Of a stretch of 22,289 nt of DNA, positions 1 through 6,145 are shown in pieces; the stretch's first letter is position 1, and every line of letters begins with the position of its first letter. The position numbers were made by a program, and so were the translations under genes. Below the pieces are notes generated by a model. It was not told where the DNA came from, did not search any database, and saw only the letters and a list, made by a program, of their open reading frames with translations. Where the stretch lies: assembly GCA_964502465.1 (NCBI GenBank), contig CAZCWX010000235.1:1-22289 (forward strand), read 5' to 3'. The stretch is from CAZCWX01 sp964502465 (GTDB taxonomy: Bacteria; Desulfobacterota; Binatia; Bin18).

Positions 1-465
1 CCGGACGGACGCCAGATCCTCTCGAGCAAATCACCTACTCTATTATGTGTACACAAAAACGATGATTTCACGGACGGAAATAGAAGCGGTCACCACTGGA
101 CTCCAGTCTCTCTCTCCGGTCGGTCAGATCGATGAGTTCAAGCGGCATGCTGGCTACCAAAAAGAGCCGTGTTACCTCTCTGTGGCATTGAGGCGAGCGG
201 CAAAGCTGTTGCTGCTGAACGGGGCGATGGGGTTAGCTCTGGACATTGGGGAGAGAATCGTAGGACCAAATGGCCACCTCCAGAGGATTCGCAGTGGGTT
301 CCATATGGCGAAAGCAACTCAAATTCGCCCAACGGAGTCTAAACGGTCCGTCACTTAAATTCGGAGACAGTGGACCATTTTTAAGATCCTTAGTGTCATT
401 GAATTTGGGGACAGTCTGCTAGAGAGCCCAACGGGCAAAGTGCGCAGAACAATGTTGACGCAGGT
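1..465. other. Region without a supportable gene
   Basis: No gene can be supported in this stretch. The longest open frame runs 47-358 on the plus strand (103 codons). It has no convincing ribosome-binding site, matches no family I recognise, and ends just before a short degenerate direct repeat. No tRNA, promoter pair or hairpin stood out. It may be intergenic DNA or the remains of a decayed gene. Confidence 0.5.
358..415. repeat. Degenerate 14-bp direct repeat with GGGGACAGT core
   Basis: AATTCGGAGACAGT at 358-371 and AATTTGGGGACAGT at 402-415 match at 12 of 14 positions. Sequences of the form AATTTGGGGACAGT often flank REP-associated tyrosine transposase (IS200-like) genes in bacterial genomes. 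No transposase gene is visible here. If the link holds, this is only a remnant, and the assignment is an inference from resemblance. Confidence 0.3.
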
Positions 466-660
466 ATGATGCAAACAAAAACGAAGTTCATACAGGTCAA
501 AGACCTCTATTTTCTGTTGGTGCTCGCCTTGCTAAAAATAATCGATTGGGTTGCTACGCCGCAGCTCAAGAATTGTGTTATGTACAGCATTGCATTGGCG
601 GCATATCGGGGTATCAGCAGGATTTCTTCAGGATCATACACTAGGGCCGCGCACCCTTGA
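466..660 (+). pseudogene. Possible 5' remnant of a lipid A-type acyltransferase gene
   Basis: This 64-codon frame starts with a polar stretch followed by a hydrophobic, probably membrane-spanning segment (about residues 14-26) and a second hydrophobic stretch near residues 40-47. The segment LKIIDWVATPQLK reminds me of the N-terminus of bacterial lipid A / lysophospholipid acyltransferases (LpxL/HtrB type). Those proteins are about 300 residues long and carry an HX4D motif that is absent here. After about residue 48 the translation stops looking like that family and ends soon after. This could be a truncated gene start or a chance frame, and the recognition is from memory. Confidence 0.2.
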
Positions 661-732
661 AAAATCAATTGCTTACAAAGGCAGGTAGCGCGCTCTCGAC
701 ACACTACCCAACAAGATTGGCACCCTACTCTG

Positions 733-826
733 TGACCCTGAACGCAGGGAAGGGTCTCACCGTGAGACTTGTTCTGAGCGTAGCGAAGCGGAGTCGAAGG
801 ATTCTTCGCTCTGCTCAGAATGACAG
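733..826. repeat. Dispersed 'TTCTGAGC' palindromic repeat
   Basis: The element has a 17-bp inverted repeat, TTCTGAGCGTAGCGAAG at 772-788 against CTTCGCTCTGCTCAGAA at 804-820, with two mismatches. Just upstream is a perfect 7-bp palindrome, GTCTCAC-C-GTGAGAC, at 754-768. Sequences of this form (TGTCATTCTGAGC...GCGAAGAATC) occur as many scattered copies in soil and sediment bacterial genomes. Their translations are often misannotated as small proteins. It could fold as a hairpin in RNA from either strand. No mobility gene accompanies it. Confidence 0.65.
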
Positions 827-1068
827 TATCTCTCATGCAAGCAGTGAAGTGTCCCAAAGTCATAGGTGCTCTGTAGACGGATTCTTTCCCACTTTTGCAA
901 ACCCGTATATTGTTTTTTGTCGGAAATGAGAATTTCAGCATGCTGTTTGTGGCTGTGGCTAGGGTGAATCACTAGATTCCGCGGTTTTTCTACCTGGCAT
1001 TATCTTTGCTTTCCTTGCACTGGGAATGACAGTTGCCGCCTTGCGCAGAACGATCCCAAGGAGGACGG

Positions 1069-1488
1069 ATGAACACGAGGATACTGATAGTCGGATGCAG
1101 TTTGCTGACCCTGCTCTGGGCTACTCCCGGTAGCGCGCAGGAACAAGACGTCATTGCCGCGGGCCAACGCGAGTTTCAACGGTCTTGTGCAACCTGCCAC
1201 GGTGTGGATGCCACAGGCAACGGCCCGTCCGCTGCGTTCCTGAACGTGAAGCCCACGGACTTGACCCAATTGAGCAAAAATCATGGTGGCGTGTTTCTGT
1301 TCTGGCGTGTCTACGAGAAAATTGAGGGAAGTAAAGACTTTGTCATCCGCGGGCACGGGTCGCGCGAAATGCCCATCTGGGGGGAGCGATTTCGCTTCGA
1401 GAAAAGTGATAGTGCAGATCACAAGATGGGAGTGAGAGGGCGGATTCTCTCCCTGGTCTATTATCTGCAGTCGATTCAGGAAAAATAG
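1069..1488 (+). CDS. Monoheme c-type cytochrome (paralogue 1)
   Basis: This 139-residue protein is predicted to be exported and to carry one covalently bound heme for electron transfer outside the cytoplasmic membrane. Residues 1-23 form a signal peptide ending in GSAQ. The heme-binding motif is CATCH near residue 41, and the likely distal methionine lies in REMPIWG near residue 106. I chose the ATG at 1069 because a strong AAGGAGG precedes it and the signal peptide starts there; an upstream in-frame ATG at 1033 lacks both. It is the first gene of a four-gene cytochrome operon and a clear paralogue of the genes at 2508 and 2972, sharing the DLTQLSK region and the C-terminal YYLQSIQEK. The electron partner is unknown. 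Confidence 0.9.
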   Translation: MNTRILIVGCSLLTLLWATPGSAQEQDVIAAGQREFQRSCATCHGVDATGNGPSAAFLNVKPTDLTQLSKNHGGVFLFWRVYEKIEGSKDFVIRGHGSREMPIWGERFRFEKSDSADHKMGVRGRILSLVYYLQSIQEK

Positions 1489-1532
1489 CGTTTGCGTGGA
1501 TGAAGCTGTGACGGTGTCCAAAAGGAGCACAT

Positions 1533-2501
1533 ATGTGGATGATGGTGTTGGGAGTGATGGTGATCATAGGGTGCGCGCGTGGGCCGCTCCCTGCACGTCC
1601 GGGTATTGAGTCAACGTCGCAACTCCCGGCAGAACAGGCGGTGGCTACTCCAAGCCACACCTCCCCCTCCCGACGCCTCACCCCAGGTGAGGCGCTCTAT
1701 ATTCGCCACTGTGCCGACTGCCACGGCTGGGAAGGTCGCGGCAACGGTGCGCTCGCCCACATGCTACTTGTGACGCCACCTCCGCTGCGACGTGCAGCAC
1801 TGTTTACCCAGTATACCGCATCCGAGTTGGTCGTGCGCGTCTTGCTCGGCAAAGACTTACAGGTCCCATTCGCTCCCGCATTGCTACCCGACACCGACGC
1901 CGAGGTAACCGCCCTGTTCACCCATCTCAAACGCTTACCCACCATTTCCTGGGAACAAGCTGACACAGGCGCGCAAGTCTATGACTCCCTGTGCGCCTCA
2001 TGTCATGGTCTCTATGGGGCTGGAGATGGTTTGCTCGCCGCAGCGTTGCCTGTTCCCCCGCGAGATCTCAGTACCACGCTCTCTCAAAGTCAGATCAGCG
2101 ATGAAGAGCTATGGCGTGTGATTGCTGATGGGAGAGGCGCCATGCCTGGGGCTGCAGACGTCCTCACACCGGATGAATTACGTGCGGTCGTGGCATTTGT
2201 CCGACTCCTGTCGCCAGGCTACGAACTCTATAACCGGTTTTGTGCAATCTGCCACGGTCCAAATGGCAGCCCTATCGCTATCACCCTACCAGACCCTTCT
2301 GACGCTGACATCGTCCCTGCAGAAATTCCCACATTTGACGAGGAATACTTTCGTATTCACTCTGAGGATCATGTGCGGTTGTGGATCCGGCATATGCTTA
2401 AAGAGAACCGTACGGTGATGCCGCACTTTTCCGGGGAACTCAATGCCGAGGAGGTGCGGCAGATCGTAGCGTATCTGCGTTCACTTCCACCAGAGTCGTA
2501 A
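1533..2501 (+). CDS. Triheme c-type cytochrome, probable lipoprotein
   Basis: The 322-residue protein contains three successive cytochrome c domains with heme motifs CADCH, CASCH and CAICH, one per roughly 90 residues. The N-terminus, a short hydrophobic run ending IIGC, looks like a lipobox, so the mature protein may be lipid-anchored by the cysteine near residue 14. Domains 2 and 3 have the expected distal Met-Pro (GAMPG and VMPHF). In domain 1 the aligned position reads QVPF, so heme 1 may lack the usual methionine ligand. It starts 44 bases after the first cytochrome and ends 6 bases before the next, so it is very likely co-transcribed. It could pass electrons between the small cytochromes and an unidentified partner. 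No catalytic subunit or oxidase is encoded beside it. Confidence 0.88.
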   Translation: MWMMVLGVMVIIGCARGPLPARPGIESTSQLPAEQAVATPSHTSPSRRLTPGEALYIRHCADCHGWEGRGNGALAHMLLVTPPPLRRAALFTQYTASELVVRVLLGKDLQVPFAPALLPDTDAEVTALFTHLKRLPTISWEQADTGAQVYDSLCASCHGLYGAGDGLLAAALPVPPRDLSTTLSQSQISDEELWRVIADGRGAMPGAADVLTPDELRAVVAFVRLLSPGYELYNRFCAICHGPNGSPIAITLPDPSDADIVPAEIPTFDEEYFRIHSEDHVRLWIRHMLKENRTVMPHFSGELNAEEVRQIVAYLRSLPPES

Positions 2502-2507
2502 AGGATT

Positions 2508-2941
2508 ATGAGCATGAATCTTCATTGCGTCGTTCGTTATGTCTCAATTGCTCTCTTCGTTTTTGTCGGGAGTGTGGGGCTGAGCCTAGCCCAAGAAGAA
2601 CAGATCATCGCGCGCGGGCAATTGCACTATCAGCGCTATTGTTCAGCCTGTCATGGTGAGCAGGGGAAAGGGAAGGGCCCGGTAGCAGAGTACTTAAAGG
2701 TCGCCCCTGCCGACCTGACTCAGCTCAGCAAACAGAACGGTGGTCACTTCCCGTTCTGGCGGGTCTATCGGATCGTTGACGGACGCGAAGCAGTGCGCGG
2801 GCACGGACGCGCGAGATGCCGATCTGGGGAAAGGAAATCCGTATAGACGCAAGAGAGGTAGTGCCTCGGTTTCAGGAGGACCTGGTAGCGGGACGCCTGT
2901 GGCAGATGATTTCCTATTTGCAATCAATTCAGGAAAAATAA
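2508..2941 (+). pseudogene. Monoheme cytochrome c (paralogue 2), frameshifted
   Basis: The frame opens with a signal peptide (ending LSLAQ), the heme motif CSACH, and the DLTQLSK and VRGHG segments shared with the two sister cytochromes. It then shifts at about 2807 and ends at 2846 with unrelated residues. In the frame reached by adding one base after position 2807 the sequence reads REMPIWG and continues to the family ending SYLQSIQEK, with a stop at 2939-2941. A single base has therefore been lost in a GC-rich run (GGACGCGCGAG), removing the distal methionine from the product. The restored protein would be 144 residues. It could be a true recent mutation or a sequencing or assembly error. 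It overlaps no neighbour and lies in the same operon. Confidence 0.85.
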
Positions 2942-2971
2942 ACCGTGACATACTCTGAGGGGAGGTTTCAC

Positions 2972-3418
2972 ATGAGCATATCAACGTGCACCCAAGCATG
3001 GATACGAAAAAGGGGATTTGCTGAGATCGTTGTTGTATTTTTATTGTGGGTGATTCCCGGTGTTGGACTGGCGCAGGAAGAAGTGGTCCTGACGAAGGGG
3101 AAACAAGAATATCAAGCGTACTGTGCAGGCTGCCACGGGGAAGGAGGGAAAGGGGATGGTCCTATGGCCAGTATCCTTACTATTGTCCCTGCCGATCTCA
3201 CGCAGCTACGCAAAAAGAATGACGGCGAATTCCCCTTCTGGCGGGTCTACAAGGTTATCGACGGTCGGGACATGGTACGAGGGCACGGCGCACGCAACAT
3301 GCCGGTCTGGGGCGCACACTTCCTGATGGAGGAAGGTGGCAGCTATCTCGATGAGGACCGAGTAATTGGGCGGATTCTGGGTTTGGTCTACTATCTGCAA
3401 TCGATTCAGGAGAAATAG
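2972..3418 (+). CDS. Monoheme c-type cytochrome (paralogue 3)
   Basis: This 148-residue exported cytochrome has a signal peptide with a basic start (IRKRG) and a hydrophobic core ending GVGLAQ. It has one heme motif, CAGCH, near residue 50, and a distal methionine in RNMPVWG. The C-terminus YYLQSIQEK is identical to that of the first gene of the operon. I chose the ATG at 2972 over the one at 2945 because GGGGAGG lies about 8 bases upstream and the signal peptide follows directly. The intact reading frame lets the lesion in the preceding gene be placed exactly. The protein probably carries electrons in the periplasm. I see no terminator-like hairpin immediately after its stop. Confidence 0.9.
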   Translation: MSISTCTQAWIRKRGFAEIVVVFLLWVIPGVGLAQEEVVLTKGKQEYQAYCAGCHGEGGKGDGPMASILTIVPADLTQLRKKNDGEFPFWRVYKVIDGRDMVRGHGARNMPVWGAHFLMEEGGSYLDEDRVIGRILGLVYYLQSIQEK

Positions 3419-3433
3419 CAGTGGTGTGTTCTC

Positions 3434-3625
3434 ATGAATAAGAAAGAATACCGAGAAATTCTGCAAAACTGAGAACTGGCTAAACACTTTCCCCCGTTTC
3501 TTAAAGGACAGGTGCAGTCTGCGCGCGACGAGAGATTGGCAAACCGTTTGCTAAATGAACCGGAAACGGCAACCGGAAACGGGGAGAATCAGAGAAACGG
3601 AGAAGAGAGGTCTCTGATTCCCTGA
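3434..3625 (+). pseudogene. Small hydrophilic ORF interrupted by one stop codon
   Basis: Starting at ATG 3434, the frame reads MNKKEYREILQN, meets TGA at 3470-3472, and then stays open for 50 more codons to TGA at 3623-3625. The part after the stop is hydrophilic and gene-like in composition (for example LAKHFPPFLKGQ). Its 3' end runs through the tandem repeat and hairpin at 3558-3620. It resembles no family I know and has no clear ribosome-binding site. It may be a decayed gene that acquired a nonsense mutation, or a chance frame. Confidence 0.2.
3558..3620. repeat. 12-bp tandem repeat followed by a 10-bp hairpin
   Basis: AACCGGAAACGG occurs twice, at 3558-3569 and 3571-3582, one base apart. 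Directly after it, GAATCAGAGA at 3586-3595 is the exact reverse complement of TCTCTGATTC at 3611-3620, giving a 10-bp stem with a 15-base loop. No T-run follows, so it is not a classical intrinsic terminator. It sits in the degenerate stretch between the cytochrome operon and the broken nrdJ. It may be a dispersed repeat unit. Confidence 0.5.
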
Positions 3626-3691
3626 TTTACCTATTCCCCGATTCGTGACGCCACTGTTGGAACCGGAACCCTTTATTGAGCAGGACTGGTC

Positions 3692-4775
3692 ATGAATCCC
3701 CAATACGTCTCTGTCGGCTTCTTTCCGAGTGCCTGGAAGGTGCTCAAGCATCGCTATCTGCGCAAGGACCAGAGCGGCGCGGTGGTTGAGACACCGGAGT
3801 GCCGAACAGCCGCTCCTGCCCTACGAATCGTGTGTCCTGGGGTCTCTCAACCTTCCCCGGTTCGTACGGGATCAGGGGATCGATTGGGAGATGTTGGGCA
3901 GGGTTGCCGCCTATGCCGTGCGGTTCCTGGATGATGTCATCGACGCCAGCCATGCGCCGATCCGTCAGGTCGAGGAGCAGAGTCGCCTGACCCGCAAGAT
4001 CGGCCTGGGGGTCATGGGATTTGCCGATTTACTGATCGCGTTAGGGGTGCCGTATGGCTCCCCGGAGAGTTGCTCTCTGGCGGAGAAACTCATGGGATTC
4101 GTCACGACCCAGGCGCAACGGGCGTCGATGGCGTTGGCCAAGGAAGGTCGCGGTCCCTTTCCGGAATTTCCTGGCACGCGCTGGGCACAACATGGTGGTC
4201 CCCCCTTGCGCAATGCGACGGTGACGACGATCGCACCGACCGGCACGATTAGCATGCTGGCTGGGGTATCAAGTGGTATCGAGCCACTCTTTGCCCTGGC
4301 CTTTACGCGCACGGTATTAGACGGCCGCCAACTCCATGAGATCAACCCGTTGCTGCTCGTGGCGCTCGAGCAGCGTCACCTGCTGAGTCCAGACCTCATT
4401 GCCGAGATCAGCGCCACCGGTTCGGTTACCGCGCTGCCCGGAGTGCCGGCCGACCTCAAAGCGCTGTTTATGACAGCGCACGAGCTGGCACCGGAGGTGC
4501 ACGTGCGCATGCAGGCTGCGTTTCAACGGCACACCGACAACGCGGTCTCCAAGACTGTCAACCTGCCCGAGACTGCGACTCCGGCGGACATTGAGCAGGT
4601 CATCCACCTCGCCCATTACCTGCGCTGCAAAGGAATCACCGTGTTTCGCTACGGCTGCAAAGGGAGCCAGGTGCTGTCGTTAGGAATTCCCTATCGTTCC
4701 ACAGAAGACACCGGCGAGGTCGGGTTGCGTGCGGGCTTGGAATTCACCGGTGAGTGCCGCAACTGTACAGTCTAA
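3692..4775 (+). pseudogene. nrdJ: Class II (B12-dependent) ribonucleotide reductase, internally deleted
   Basis: Two parts of one gene are joined. From 3692 to about 3799 one frame encodes a typical N-terminus (VLKHRYLRKDQSGAVVETPE). From about 3801 to 4775 a frame shifted by one base encodes the C-terminal catalytic half: EQPLLPYESC, KIGLGVMGFADLL, the phosphate-binding region NATVTTIAPTGTIS, SSGIEPLFALAF, HVRMQAAFQRHTDNAVSKT, and a terminal redox pair GECRNC. In intact class II enzymes roughly 340 residues lie between these parts, and EQPLLPYE is preceded by NPCG, which holds the thiyl-radical cysteine. Here the junction falls at 3797-3803, exactly at that motif, and the frame changes there. 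The product cannot be a working reductase that converts ribonucleotides to deoxyribonucleotides. No coenzyme B12 riboswitch was recognised upstream. A working copy or another class should exist elsewhere in the genome. Confidence 0.88.
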
Positions 4776-5068
4776 GCGGAGGAGGAACGAGGAATAAGCC
4801 TCGCTCAGTCCTCATCCCGGTTGTGATATCAGCAACATCAGCGTGAATGTGGCGTGGGGGACACGCCCAGGCATAACGCAAATGCTCCTTGCTGACGGTG
4901 CTTCCAGCAACTACGTTGGTGGATCTCGGAGACCCGCCTCAATTTGCTCACCGCTGTCAAGTGGCATCGCTATGCACCTGCACATCTGACAATCTCAGGC
5001 GGAAGGAACGCATCAAGAAGAATGAAGGCCACCATCCGTTCTCCTCCTGAGAGGCATTTCTTCTCTGG

Positions 5069-5470
5069 CTACTGTCCCCCGAATACCGTCACGAATTCCG
5101 GCTCGATCATGCGGCTGAGAATGTCGGCCCGCGCAATGACCCCCACCAGTTTGCCGTCGCGCACCACCGGCACGCGGATGATGTTGTGCGCGGTCATTTT
5201 CGCAATGACTGCTTCGATGGCGTCGTCTTCCTCGACGCATACCGCTGGCCGTCCCATAATGTCTTCGGCCTTCACGGTTTGCATATCCTTCCCGTCTTGG
5301 ATTGCCTTGAGCAGATCGAATTCCGTGACGACTCCGATGACTGTGCCGTTGGCATCAACGACCGGCAGTCCGCTGTACATCCCGGATAAAAGTTGCAGCG
5401 CCAAGTCGCGACCAATAGCGCGCGGCGTCGCTGCGGTGACTCGCTTGTTCATGACGTCTCGTGCTTTCAT
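5069..5470 (-). CDS. CBS-pair domain protein
   Basis: The 133-residue protein is two CBS motifs and little else: about residues 1-60 (DVM, LPVVDANGTVIGVVTEFDLL) and 68-125 (DIM, VPVVRDGKLVGVIARADIL). Such Bateman modules usually bind adenine nucleotides and dimerise, acting as energy or metabolite sensors. No enzymatic domain is attached. I chose the ATG at 5470 because AAGGAGG lies about 9 bases upstream and the first CBS motif starts at once; the frame is open further upstream without family resemblance. It is divergent from a second CBS-pair gene, with 211 bases between the start codons. The proximity to hydrogenase maturation genes suggests, but does not prove, a link to redox or energy status. 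Confidence 0.88.
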   Translation of the reverse strand: MKARDVMNKRVTAATPRAIGRDLALQLLSGMYSGLPVVDANGTVIGVVTEFDLLKAIQDGKDMQTVKAEDIMGRPAVCVEEDDAIEAVIAKMTAHNIIRVPVVRDGKLVGVIARADILSRMIEPEFVTVFGGQ

Positions 5471-5552
5471 GGTGAGTCCTCCTTGTCTGTCAGTAAAAGC
5501 AAGTCCCGTACCGCAGGAGAGACTCGCTTTTACCAGACAGGACGAGGACAAA

Positions 5553-5568
5553 TTCCTATTTGTAGGAA
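5553..5568. promoter_or_regulatory. Palindrome between divergent CBS genes, candidate operator
   Basis: TTCCTA-TTTG-TAGGAA is a perfect inverted repeat with 6-bp arms and a 4-base spacer, placed about 83 bases before one CBS start and 114 before the other. The position fits a shared regulator site for the divergent pair. It does not match the FNR/CRP half-sites I know, and no cognate regulator can be named. Confidence 0.35.
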
Positions 5569-5681
5569 GAAAAGCAGACAAGGATTGGTAAAAATGAAAA
5601 AAATACCGGTGGCGAATCCCGCAAATCTTGCTGGCACCGCCCTTGCTGATAGTGTGGACAAGACAGCAAGGAGGACGAACA

Positions 5682-6122
5682 ATGAAAATCAAAGACCTGA
5701 TGCGAACGAATGTAGTCACTCTTCAGGCAGCCGATGTGCTGGGTGTTGCCGACGACATTATGAGTATGGGACGCATCCGCCATCTTCCAGTGGTGGACCC
5801 GAACAATCGCGTCATCGGCATCGTCACCCAGCGAGACCTGTACAAAGCCTCTGTCTCCTCGGTCCTGGGCTTTGATCGAGCCAAGGAGCACGAGTGGTTG
5901 GGACAGGTACGAGTGCGTGACATTATGACCACAAACGTGATCACCATCGGCGCTGAGGCGGGGGTCGTGGAAGCGGTGGACAAGATGATTGCAGGCAAGA
6001 TCGGTAGCTTGCCGGTGGTAGACGAGGACGGTAAGCTGGTAGGGCTTCTCACTGAGACCGATTGTCTGCGCTGTTTTCACGATCTCCTCAAGCTGGGGAC
6101 CTTTAAGGAGTGGCTCTCATGA
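5682..6122 (+). CDS. CBS-pair domain protein
   Basis: This 146-residue protein again consists of two CBS motifs, with cores LPVVDPNNRVIGIVTQRDL (first) and LPVVDEDGKLVGLLTETDCL (second), joined by a longer linker of about 30 residues than in the divergent neighbour. DLM and DIM signatures begin each half. Adenine-nucleotide binding is usual for the family; the target here is unknown. The start at 5682 follows AAGGAGG by 9 bases, and the same ribosome-binding motif precedes the neighbouring CBS gene and the first cytochrome gene. Its stop is 23 bases before hypF, so the two are probably co-transcribed. That placement makes a role in hydrogenase-related signalling plausible. Confidence 0.88.
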   Translation: MKIKDLMRTNVVTLQAADVLGVADDIMSMGRIRHLPVVDPNNRVIGIVTQRDLYKASVSSVLGFDRAKEHEWLGQVRVRDIMTTNVITIGAEAGVVEAVDKMIAGKIGSLPVVDEDGKLVGLLTETDCLRCFHDLLKLGTFKEWLS

Positions 6123-6145
6123 CAGACACTCGTGCGTTGTGATGT

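Noticed and set aside
507..972. Minus-strand open frames of 144 and 71 codons
   Set aside because: Large parts are translations of the dispersed palindromic repeat at 733-826, a well-known source of false proteins, and no start or family signal supports them.
3541..3691. Coenzyme B12 riboswitch ahead of nrdJ
   Set aside because: I could not find a B12-box-like sequence; the hairpin present is a simple stem with no matching core.
3729..4775. An intact 348-residue short ribonucleotide reductase
   Set aside because: The start codon lies out of frame inside the N-terminal fragment, and the radical cysteine and about 340 upstream residues are missing.
4944..5591. Plus-strand 215-codon frame
   Set aside because: It is antisense to the CBS-pair gene at 5069-5470 and rich in Ser/Thr/Met in the way reverse-strand shadows are.
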